Shown here in pieces: positions 26,059 to 33,224 of a stretch of DNA of 64,000 nt. Within the stretch, counting starts at the first letter, position 1; every line of letters begins with the position of its first letter. The DNA comes from JAWQFO01 sp033436665. Its GTDB lineage: Bacteria > Pseudomonadota > Alphaproteobacteria > Rhodobacterales > Rhodobacteraceae. The translations under genes and the position numbers were made by a program. The notes under the pieces were generated by a model that was given only the letters and a program-made list of their open reading frames with translations, ran no database searches and was not told the origin of the DNA. The DNA lies in assembly GCF_033436665.1 (NCBI RefSeq), contig NZ_JAWQFO010000003.1, positions 372,001-436,000 on the forward strand. Direction: 5' to 3'.

Positions 26059-26101
26059 GGGAATGATTGACATTCGCTGAATTCCGATAGGGGGAGCTGA
26101 C

Positions 26102-27274
26102 ATGCAGAAGGTGGTCATCGCGGGGGCGGCCCGCACGCCGATGGGCGGATTTCAGGGCGATTTCGCACCGCTGTCCGCCGCCACGCTGGGCGGGACCGCG
26201 ATCCGCGCCGCGCTCGACGCGGCCGGTGACGCGCCGGTCCAGGAGGTGGTGATGGGCTGCGTCCTGCCCGCGGGACAGGGCCAGGCTCCGGCGCGGCAGG
26301 CAAGCTTTGCGGCGGGGCTCGGTGAGGAGGTGCCGGCAACCACGCTCAACAAGATGTGCGGCTCCGGGATGAAGGCGGCCATGATCGCCTTCGACCAGAT
26401 CGCGCTGGGTCAGACCGACGTGATGGTGGCGGGCGGTATGGAGAGCATGACCAACGCACCCTACCTGCTGCCCAAGATGCGCGGCGGGGCCCGGATCGGG
26501 CATGGACAGGTGATCGACCATATGTTCCTCGACGGGCTCGAGGATGCCTACGACAAGGGTCGCCTGATGGGAACCTTTGCCGAGGATTGCGCCGAGACCT
26601 ACCAGTTCACCCGCGAGATCCAGGACAACTATGCACTGGCCTCTCTGTCGCGGGCGCTGAAGGCGCAGGAGAGCGGTGCCTTCGAGGGCGAGATCGCCGC
26701 CGTCGAGATCACGTCGCGCGCCGGAACACGCAAAGTCGTGGCAGACGAGCAGCCCGCCTCGGCCCGGCCCGAAAAGATCCCAAACCTCAAGCCGGCCTTC
26801 CGCGAGGGCGGTACGGTGACGGCGGCGAATTCGTCGTCGATCTCCGACGGGGCCGCGGCGCTGGTCCTCGCGTCCGAGGCGGCCGCCGGGGCACACGGGC
26901 TGAACACCCGCGCCCGGATCGTCGGGCACGCCAGCCACGCGCAGGCGCCGGGGTTGTTCACGACGGCGCCGGTTCCCGCAGCGCAGAAACTGCTCGAGCG
27001 CATCGGCTGGAGCAAGGAGAGCGTGGATCTGTGGGAGGTCAACGAAGCCTTCGCGGTCGTGCCGCTTGCCTTCATGCGCGAGATGGGCCTCGACCACGAG
27101 ATCGTAAATGTCAACGGCGGCGCCTGTGCGCTGGGCCACCCGATCGGGGCCTCCGGCGCGCGGATCATGGTGACGCTGCTCAATGCGTTGGAAAAACGTG
27201 GCGCCAAGCGCGGCATTGCGGCAATCTGCATCGGCGGCGGCGAGGGCACGGCAATCGCGATCGAACGCGACTGA
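26102..27274 (+). CDS. Acetyl-CoA acetyltransferase (thiolase)
   Basis: The 390-residue thiolase has the full catalytic set: acyl-accepting Cys86 in 'NKMCGSGMKA', His346 in 'GGACALGHPIGASGARI' and Cys376 in 'AICIGGGEGTA', plus 'VNEAFAV'. It condenses two acetyl-CoA or cleaves 3-ketoacyl-CoA. The small size and absence of a trifunctional partner favour an acetoacetyl-CoA thiolase (PhaA/AtoB-like). 'ACALGHPIG' replaces the more usual 'AIALGHPIG'. The ribosome site GGGGGAG lies 6 nt upstream. No phaB or other ketone-body gene is adjacent. Confidence 0.93.
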   Translation: MQKVVIAGAARTPMGGFQGDFAPLSAATLGGTAIRAALDAAGDAPVQEVVMGCVLPAGQGQAPARQASFAAGLGEEVPATTLNKMCGSGMKAAMIAFDQIALGQTDVMVAGGMESMTNAPYLLPKMRGGARIGHGQVIDHMFLDGLEDAYDKGRLMGTFAEDCAETYQFTREIQDNYALASLSRALKAQESGAFEGEIAAVEITSRAGTRKVVADEQPASARPEKIPNLKPAFREGGTVTAANSSSISDGAAALVLASEAAAGAHGLNTRARIVGHASHAQAPGLFTTAPVPAAQKLLERIGWSKESVDLWEVNEAFAVVPLAFMREMGLDHEIVNVNGGACALGHPIGASGARIMVTLLNALEKRGAKRGIAAICIGGGEGTAIAIERD

Positions 27275-27318
27275 TCCGGCTCCGCGCGCCGCGCTGTACC
27301 CGTCGGGAGGGACGTGGG

Positions 27319-28098
27319 ATGAAGCTCAAGGCAATGCTCGCGGCACTTCTGCTGGGCGGACAAGCGATGGCGCAGACCGCGGTTCCGCTGCCCGAGAGGA
27401 CACCCGACTATTTCGGCTTCGGCTTCGGGGCTGGCCCGCGCTACATCGGCTCGGACGATTTCACGGTCGCTGCGGTGCCCATCGGGCGCAAGCATTACGG
27501 CAACCGCTACGTCAGCCTCGAGGCCAACCTGCTGACCGTCAACGTGCTCGATCATCCGCACTGGCAGGCGGGTCCCGCGGGTATCCTGCGGTTCGGACGT
27601 CTCAACCCGAAAGAAGAGCGGATCGAGGAACTGCCCGAGATCGACATGTCCATCGATCTCGGCGGCTTTGTCGGCTACCGCTGGGGAAGTACGGATCCGC
27701 GCGACAACTGGCGCGTCGGGGCGCAGGTGCTGCACGATGTCAGCGGCGTGCACGAGGGCTACGTCATGGACCTCAGCGTGCGTCGGTTCCTGCCGGTGGG
27801 TGACTACGCATCCCTCGGCATCGGCCTCGCGGCAAGCTGGGGCTCCGACGACTACACCAGCACCTATTTCGGCATTGACGCCGCCGGGGCCGCTGCGAGC
27901 GGGTTGCCGGCCTTCGATGCAGGCTCGGGCTGGCGCGACGCGCGGCTGCTGGCGGTCTATATCCAGCCGGTCAGCCGGAACTGGGCGCTGGGCGCCGGGA
28001 TGGCCTATTCATACCTGCTCGAGGATGCCGGCGCGAGCCCGGTCACTCTGTCGCGCGACCAGTTCTACGCCGGGATCGGCGTGCTTCGGCTCTGGTAG
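27319..28098 (+). CDS. MipA/OmpV-family outer-membrane protein
   Basis: The start is the ATG at 27319, with GGGAGGG 8 nt upstream; the frame is open far upstream through the thiolase gene, but that is a shadow. The 259-residue protein has a signal peptide (cleavage near AMAQ, residue 19) and 'FGFGAGPRYIGSDDFTVAAVPI', the usual MipA/OmpV opening, seen in pieces. Alternating beta strands follow, ending in an aromatic C-terminus (LRLW). MipA is proposed to scaffold murein hydrolases and OmpV is an outer-membrane protein; the specific role here is unknown. It lies 45 bp after the thiolase. Confidence 0.88.
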   Translation: MKLKAMLAALLLGGQAMAQTAVPLPERTPDYFGFGFGAGPRYIGSDDFTVAAVPIGRKHYGNRYVSLEANLLTVNVLDHPHWQAGPAGILRFGRLNPKEERIEELPEIDMSIDLGGFVGYRWGSTDPRDNWRVGAQVLHDVSGVHEGYVMDLSVRRFLPVGDYASLGIGLAASWGSDDYTSTYFGIDAAGAAASGLPAFDAGSGWRDARLLAVYIQPVSRNWALGAGMAYSYLLEDAGASPVTLSRDQFYAGIGVLRLW

Positions 28099-28229
28099 CG
28101 GGTCTGTCTCAAGCATCCGGGTCTGCAGGCCCGTGTTTTGCCGGCAATCCCGTGGGCTGACCGCAGGACGAATCTCTACAACTGGTCATTGTGCCCTGCA
28201 TGCTCCGCGGTGACCTCGATGGACATTTT

Positions 28230-28293
28230 GTGAAATTTTGCTGGAATTTTTCACGCGAGTCGGTCAGCGTGAAAAAAGAAGCGAGGTTTTCAC
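28230..28293. promoter_or_regulatory. Array of four operator half-sites before the XRE-cupin gene
   Basis: Alternating half-sites GTGAAA (28230-28235), TTTCAC (28249-28254), GTGAAA (28269-28274) and TTTCAC (28288-28293) sit 19, 20 and 19 bp apart. They form two copies of GTGAAA-N13-TTTCAC repeated with a 39-bp period. The second and third are extended to a perfect 10-bp inverted repeat, TTTTTCACGC/GCGTGAAAAA. The last half-site lies between the ribosome site (GCGAGG) and the ATG at 28300. Position and symmetry suggest autoregulation by the XRE protein; binding is inferred. Confidence 0.7.
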
Positions 28294-28299
28294 GCCGCC

Positions 28300-28872
28300 A
28301 TGACAGCCAGTCTGCCCACCCGACCCCATACCATCGGTGCCGACCTGCGCGCCCTGCGCAAGGCGCGTGCGGTCACGCTGGCTGACCTTTCCGAAACCCT
28401 CGGGCGCTCCGTCGGCTGGCTGAGCCAGGTTGAGCGGGACCTGTCCGAACCATCGATCTCGGACCTGCGCCGGATTGCCGACGCTCTGGGGGTGCCGATG
28501 TCGATGCTGTTCCGCCACGACGCGGCCCCGGCGCACGAGGCCGGCTTCGTCGTGCGGCATGCGGCCCGGCGGCAGATCGGCTCGTCCGTCGAAGGGTTGG
28601 TCGAGGAACTGCTCTCGCCGGACCTGACCGACGATTTCGAGGTCGTGCACTCCACCTTCGCACCGGGCAGCGCGCTGGCAGAGCCTGTCGCGCGCCCGAC
28701 GCAGGAAGTGGGCTATCTCGTGTCCGGCAGACTCGATCTCGATATTTCGGGGAGGCAGCACACGATCGAGCCCGGCGACAGCTTCCGCATCCGCGGCGAA
28801 CCCTTCCGATGGTCCAACCCCTACGACGCGCCCGCCGTGGCGATCTGGGTCATCGCGCCGCCGGTCTACTGA
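28300..28872 (+). CDS. XRE-family regulator with C-terminal cupin
   Basis: The 190-residue protein has an N-terminal helix-turn-helix (about 12-66: 'LRALRKARAVTLADLSETLG', 'VGWLSQVERDLSEPSISDLRRIADALG', seen in pieces) and a C-terminal cupin (about 118-188: 'TQEVGYLVSGRLDLDISG', 'EPGDSFRIRGEPFRWSNP'). Proteins of this SutR/PuuR-like type sense small molecules, often amines or amino-acid derivatives, through the cupin. It heads a tightly packed same-strand run through 35669 (LysE exporter, GFA, FAD/GcvT, methyltransferase, FAD/GcvT). Its own leader carries the half-site array at 28230-28293, so it most likely controls that run and itself. Its stop overlaps the next ATG by 1 bp. Confidence 0.93.
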   Translation: MTASLPTRPHTIGADLRALRKARAVTLADLSETLGRSVGWLSQVERDLSEPSISDLRRIADALGVPMSMLFRHDAAPAHEAGFVVRHAARRQIGSSVEGLVEELLSPDLTDDFEVVHSTFAPGSALAEPVARPTQEVGYLVSGRLDLDISGRQHTIEPGDSFRIRGEPFRWSNPYDAPAVAIWVIAPPVY

Positions 28873-29495
28873 TGAGCGTCGAAGGATGGATCGTCTTCGC
28901 CCTGTTCTGGATCGTCTTCGTGACCACGCCGGGGCCGAACGCGGTCAACTGCATCAACAACGGCATGACGCTGCCTTTCAGCCGTGCGATGGTGGGTGTT
29001 CTGGGCATCCTGACGCAGGCGACGCTGTTCCTGATCCTGTCGGCGCTGGGCGTCACGGCGCTGATCGCGGCGTCTCCGACGGCCTTCTTCGCCGCCAAGC
29101 TCGCCGGGGCGGCGGTGCTGATCTGGCTCGGCATCAGGGGCTGGCGCAATGCGACGAAACCGGTGCAGCTGGAGCCACGTCCGGCGCACTCAGTCTATGT
29201 CCGCGCGTTCCTGATCGCCACGATCAACCCCAAGAGCGTCGCGGGTTACCTCGCCGCCTTCTCGCAATTCGTGCAACCCGACGTGCCGATCCGCGACCAG
29301 ATGGTGCTGATCCTGCCCACCGCGCTGACCATCACGGCCCTGAGCTACACCGGCTTCACGGCCATCGGCGCCCTGATCGGGCGTGCGGCGCTGGGGGCCA
29401 TCTTCAACACCTGGGTGCGGCGCATCATGGCGTTGTGCTTCATCGTCTACGGCATCCTGCTCGGCCTCTCGAGTGCGCCGGCGGGGCGGGCCTGA
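28872..29495 (+). CDS. LysE/RhtB-family amino-acid exporter
   Basis: The 207-residue membrane protein has about six hydrophobic helices and the LysE-family signature 'VTTPGPNAVNCINNGM' after the first helix, followed later by 'LIATINPKSVAGYLAAFSQFV'. Members export amino acids or their derivatives (lysine, homoserine, threonine, cysteine). The ATG at 28872 sits on the stop of the regulator gene, and the GFA gene starts 2 bp after its stop, so translation is coupled. In this operon a plausible cargo is glycine, sarcosine or methionine-like product overflow, but that is inferred. Confidence 0.93.
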   Translation: MSVEGWIVFALFWIVFVTTPGPNAVNCINNGMTLPFSRAMVGVLGILTQATLFLILSALGVTALIAASPTAFFAAKLAGAAVLIWLGIRGWRNATKPVQLEPRPAHSVYVRAFLIATINPKSVAGYLAAFSQFVQPDVPIRDQMVLILPTALTITALSYTGFTAIGALIGRAALGAIFNTWVRRIMALCFIVYGILLGLSSAPAGRA

Positions 29496-29496
29496 G

Positions 29497-29880
29497 ATGC
29501 TGAGCGGAAGCTGCCTTTGCGGTGCGGTGCGCTGGCAGGCGGCGGGCGGTCTGCGCGGCAATTCCGCCTGCCATTGCGGCCAGTGCCGCAAGCAGTCGGG
29601 CCATCACTGGGCCTCTGTGAACGTCGCGCATGACGCATTCCGCAGCGACGGCGACGTCCGCTGGTACGAGGCCACTCCGTACGCAAGGCGCGGTTTCTGT
29701 CCCATCTGTGGCTCGTTCCTGTTCTGGCAGGGTGCGCGACAGGACGAGATCGGCGTGTCGCTGGGGTCGGTCGACGGCCCGACCGGGCTGAAGCTCGAGC
29801 GGCATATCTTCACCGCCTTCAAGGGCGACTACTACGAGATTTCGGACGACATACGGCAGGAGGCGCGAGAAGATGGGTGA
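29497..29880 (+). CDS. GFA (glutathione-dependent formaldehyde-activating-like) protein
   Basis: The 127-residue protein has the GFA zinc scaffold: 'GSCLCGAVRW' (Cys6, Cys8), 'CHCGQCRKQSG' and 'FCPICGSFLFW'. Classical Gfa was proposed to promote the condensation of glutathione with formaldehyde, although most family members are untested. Formaldehyde is the natural by-product of the two dehydrogenases encoded just downstream when folate is limiting, so the context fits. The start is the ATG at 29497. Its end overlaps the next gene by 8 bp. Confidence 0.92.
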   Translation: MLSGSCLCGAVRWQAAGGLRGNSACHCGQCRKQSGHHWASVNVAHDAFRSDGDVRWYEATPYARRGFCPICGSFLFWQGARQDEIGVSLGSVDGPTGLKLERHIFTAFKGDYYEISDDIRQEAREDG

Positions 29881-32320
29881 TTTCCCGACAACGGCCCGCG
29901 TGGTCATCATCGGCGGTGGCTTGGTGGGCGTCTCGTCGCTCTACCACCTCGCCAAGGCGGGCTGGACCGACTGCGTCCTGCTGGAAAAGAACGAGCTGAC
30001 CGCCGGTTCGACCTGGCACGCGGCCGGCAACTGCCCGTCCTTCTCGACCTCCTGGGCGGTGATGAACATGCAGCGCTACTCGCTGGGCCTCTACAAGGGG
30101 CTCGCCGAAGAGGTCGACTACCCGATGAATTACCACGTCACCGGCTCGATCCGGCTGGCGCACGGCCCGAACCGCATGATGGAGTTCGAACGCGCGAAGT
30201 CGATGGGGCGCTACCAGGGGCTCGACCTCGAGGTGATCGGCCTCGACGACGTCAAGGACCGCTACCCGTTCATCGAACTTCACGATCTGGCGGGCGCGCT
30301 TTACGACCCCGACGACGGCGACATCGACCCGGCGCAGCTGACCCAGGCGCTGGCAAAGGGTGCGCGCGCGATGGGTGCGCGGATCGAACGCTTCTGCCCG
30401 GCCACCGGTGTCAGCCGCGAGAACGGCGAATGGATCGTGCACACCGACAAGGGCGACATTCACTGCGAGAAGGTGGTCAACGCCGCCGGCTACTATGCGC
30501 AGCGCGTCGGCGAGTGGTTCAAACCCTTCGGCGGACGCACCGTGCCGATGGCGGTGATGAGCCACCAGTATTTCCTGACCGAGGAGATCCCCGAACTGAA
30601 GGCCTGGACGCTGGAACAGGGCCACAAGGTGCCGCTTTTGCGCGACGTCGACAGCTCCTACTACCTGCGGCAGGACAAGTACGGTCTGAACCTCGGCCCC
30701 TACGAGCGCAACTGCAAGGCGCACTGGATCACGCCGGACGACCCGATGCCCGAGGATTTCTCGTTTCAGCTTTATCCCGACGACCTGGAACGGCTCGAAT
30801 GGTACATCGAGGACGCGATGGCGCGGGTGCCGATGCTCGGCAGCGCCGGTGTGGGCCGGGTCATCAACGGCCCAATCCCCTATGCACCGGACGGCTTGCC
30901 GTTGGTCGGGCCGATGCCGGGCGTGCCGAATGCCTACGAGGCCTGCGTTTTCACCTTCGGGATCACGCAAGGCGGCGGTGCGGGCAAGGTGCTGGCCGAA
31001 TGGGTGACCGAGGGCGAGACGGAATGGGACATGTGGGCCTGCGATCCGCGGCGCTACACCGACTACACCGATGCCGATCATTGCGTCGCCAAGGCCGTCG
31101 AGACCTACGGCCACGAATACGCGATGCATTTCCCGTGGCACACTTGGCCCGCCGGGCGCGACCGCAAACGCTCTCCGCTGCATGACAGGATGCTTGCGCA
31201 AGGCGCGGTGATGGGCGTCTACAACGGCTGGGAGCGCGCCAACTGGTTCGCGCAGCCGGGCGACGATACCTCCGAGGTGGCGACACAGACCTGGGATCGT
31301 GCCGGCCCCTGGCAGGAACGTATCCGCGAGGAATGCGAGGCGGTGCGCGACGGTTGCGGCGTGATCGCGATTTCCGGCTTTACCCGGCTCAAGGTCGAGG
31401 GGCCGGGCGCGCGGGACCATGTCGACAGTCTGACGGCCTCGCGCCTGCCGCCCGAGGGGCGGATCGGGCTGGTCTACTTTCCCGATAGCCGTGGGCGCAT
31501 CCTGACCGAGATGTCCTGCCTCGTTCACGGCGACGGGGACGTGGGCCTGATCACCGCCGCCGCCGCGCAGTGGCACGATGCCGAGGTTCTGCGCCGCACT
31601 GCGCCCGAGGGTGTCACGGTGAGCGATCACAGCGCCGAGGTGGAATGCCTGCTGGTCACCGGCCCGAAGGCACGCGACGTCCTCGGGCCGTTGACGGATG
31701 CGGACCTGTCGCTGCCGTGGCTTTCGGTTCAGTACGACACGCACGTCGCCGGGAAACCCTGCGCCCTGATCCGCGTCTCCTTTGCCGGGGAACTCGGGTG
31801 GGAGCTGCATTGCGCCACCGAAGACGCACCGGCGATCTATGACGCCGTGCTCGGCGCGGGCGCAAAACCGTTCGGCATGTGGGCGCTGAACAGCCTGCGG
31901 ATCGAAAAGGGCTACCGTTCCTGGAAAGGCGATCTGTCGACCGATTACACGCTGCTGCAAGGCGGGCTCGACCGGTTTCTCGATCTCGAGAAACCCGCCG
32001 ACTTCCCCGGCAAGGCCGCCTTGCAAGCGGAGGGGCAGGGCGGGCCGTCGAAACGCTTTGTCGCCCTGCGGGTCGAGGCAGGCGACCAGGATGCGCCCTA
32101 CATGTCGACGCTGTGGCACGGCGGCGAGGTCGTGGGCGAGACCACGTCCGGCGCTTGGGGCTACCGCGTCGGCCACTCGGTGGCGCTGGGCATGCTGCGC
32201 GCCGACCTGGCGACGCCGGGCACCGAACTCGAGGTCGACATCTTCGGCCGCAAGTGTCCGGCCGTGGTTCAGCCCGACGGCCCGATCTGGGACCCGAAGA
32301 ACGAAAGGCTCAGGGCATGA
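29873..32320 (+). CDS. FAD/GcvT dehydrogenase, dimethylglycine/sarcosine type (copy 1)
   Basis: The 815-residue protein has an N-terminal DAO-type FAD domain (GGGLVG at 14-19) with His49 in 'TAGSTWHAAG', the position of the covalent flavin in dimethylglycine and sarcosine dehydrogenases. A FAO-linker domain follows, then a C-terminal GcvT/aminomethyltransferase domain (about 430-800) that binds tetrahydrofolate to capture the methyl-derived C1 unit. Family enzymes demethylate N-methyl amino acids. It overlaps GFA by 8 bp upstream and the homocysteine methyltransferase by 4 bp (ATGA) downstream. After His49 it reads 'NCPSFSTSWAVMNMQRYS' where copy 2 has 'LIAQLRATANMTKLAKYS', suggesting a different substrate from copy 2. 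Confidence 0.93.
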   Translation: MGDFPTTARVVIIGGGLVGVSSLYHLAKAGWTDCVLLEKNELTAGSTWHAAGNCPSFSTSWAVMNMQRYSLGLYKGLAEEVDYPMNYHVTGSIRLAHGPNRMMEFERAKSMGRYQGLDLEVIGLDDVKDRYPFIELHDLAGALYDPDDGDIDPAQLTQALAKGARAMGARIERFCPATGVSRENGEWIVHTDKGDIHCEKVVNAAGYYAQRVGEWFKPFGGRTVPMAVMSHQYFLTEEIPELKAWTLEQGHKVPLLRDVDSSYYLRQDKYGLNLGPYERNCKAHWITPDDPMPEDFSFQLYPDDLERLEWYIEDAMARVPMLGSAGVGRVINGPIPYAPDGLPLVGPMPGVPNAYEACVFTFGITQGGGAGKVLAEWVTEGETEWDMWACDPRRYTDYTDADHCVAKAVETYGHEYAMHFPWHTWPAGRDRKRSPLHDRMLAQGAVMGVYNGWERANWFAQPGDDTSEVATQTWDRAGPWQERIREECEAVRDGCGVIAISGFTRLKVEGPGARDHVDSLTASRLPPEGRIGLVYFPDSRGRILTEMSCLVHGDGDVGLITAAAAQWHDAEVLRRTAPEGVTVSDHSAEVECLLVTGPKARDVLGPLTDADLSLPWLSVQYDTHVAGKPCALIRVSFAGELGWELHCATEDAPAIYDAVLGAGAKPFGMWALNSLRIEKGYRSWKGDLSTDYTLLQGGLDRFLDLEKPADFPGKAALQAEGQGGPSKRFVALRVEAGDQDAPYMSTLWHGGEVVGETTSGAWGYRVGHSVALGMLRADLATPGTELEVDIFGRKCPAVVQPDGPIWDPKNERLRA

Positions 32321-33213
32321 CCGAGATCGCCCTTCTCGACGGGTCCATCGGCCAGGAACTTGTGCATCGCAGCGGCGATGCCGCCACGCCGCTCTGGTCG
32401 ACGCAGGTGATGATCGACCATCCGGACCTCGTGCGCGAGGTTCACGCCGCCTATTTCGACGCCGGTGCGACCATCGCCTCGACCAACACCTACGCGGTCT
32501 ATGAAAGCCGGCTCGACCACGTCGGGCTCGGGGACCGCGTCGACGATCTTCTCGACGCCGCGCTCGATGCCGCCGATGCGGCGCGGGAGGCTGCGGGCGG
32601 CGGGCGCATCGCGGGTTGCATGGGGCCGCTTCTGGCGACCTACCGGCCGGATCTCATGCCCGACGCGGACGTCGCCGCGGCGCGGTTCGCGCGCATGGCC
32701 GCTCATCTCGCCCCGCGCTGCGATCTGCTGCTGATCGAAACCGTCTCGTCGATCCTCGAGGGCGAGGGTGCCCTTCGCGGCGGGACGGGCCACGGCGTGC
32801 CGGTCTGGATCGCCTTCACGGTCGAAGATCATGACGGCACACGGCTGCGGTCCGGAGAGCCGCTGTCCGAGGCGCAGGCTCTGATCGAGGCCCATCGCCC
32901 CGAAGCCGTCCTGCTGAACTGCTCGCGCCCAGAGGCCATCGGCGCAGGTCTGCCGATCATCGCGAAATCTGGCCTGCCGTTCGGCGGCTATGCCAACGGC
33001 TTCGTCGAGGTCGCCGAGGAATTCAAGAAGGACATGCCGACGGTGGATTCGCTTCAACATCGCGCCGACATGACGCCCGAACGCTACGCCGACCACGTCA
33101 TGGGCTGGGTCGACCATGGGGCCACGATTGTCGGCGGCTGCTGCGAGATCGGACCCGCCCATATCGCCGAGATCGCCCGACGCCTCAGCGCGGGCGGCCA
33201 CACCATCGTCTGA
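32317..33213 (+). CDS. Homocysteine S-methyltransferase family protein (betaine-type?)
   Basis: The start is the ATG at 32317, overlapping the previous stop by 4 bp. The 298-residue TIM-barrel enzyme has the family's three zinc cysteines: Cys202 in 'VLLNCSRPEA' and Cys275-Cys276 in 'VGGCCEIGPAH'. It opens with 'ALLDGSIGQELVHR'. Members transfer a methyl group to homocysteine from S-methylmethionine, glycine betaine or related donors. Lying between two dimethylglycine/sarcosine-type dehydrogenases, betaine:homocysteine methyltransfer is the most economical proposal, but S-methylmethionine or dimethylsulfoniopropionate-like donors are not excluded. Copy 2 begins 11 bp later. Confidence 0.93.
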   Translation: MTEIALLDGSIGQELVHRSGDAATPLWSTQVMIDHPDLVREVHAAYFDAGATIASTNTYAVYESRLDHVGLGDRVDDLLDAALDAADAAREAAGGGRIAGCMGPLLATYRPDLMPDADVAAARFARMAAHLAPRCDLLLIETVSSILEGEGALRGGTGHGVPVWIAFTVEDHDGTRLRSGEPLSEAQALIEAHRPEAVLLNCSRPEAIGAGLPIIAKSGLPFGGYANGFVEVAEEFKKDMPTVDSLQHRADMTPERYADHVMGWVDHGATIVGGCCEIGPAHIAEIARRLSAGGHTIV

Positions 33214-33224
33214 AAGCGCAAACC

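Noticed and set aside
26033..26101. Possible ECF (GGAAC-type) promoter for the STAS gene
   Set aside because: A GGAAT box on the minus strand exists, but the spacing to the nearest CGTA is about 23 bp, outside the 16-19 bp expected.
26356..27318. N-terminal extension of the MipA-like frame through the thiolase gene
   Set aside because: It is a shadow of the thiolase; the ATG at 27319 gives a proper signal peptide and has a ribosome site.
29819..32176. 785-codon open frame antisense to the first FAD/GcvT gene
   Set aside because: Composition is typical of antisense GC-rich DNA and the sense gene is unambiguous.
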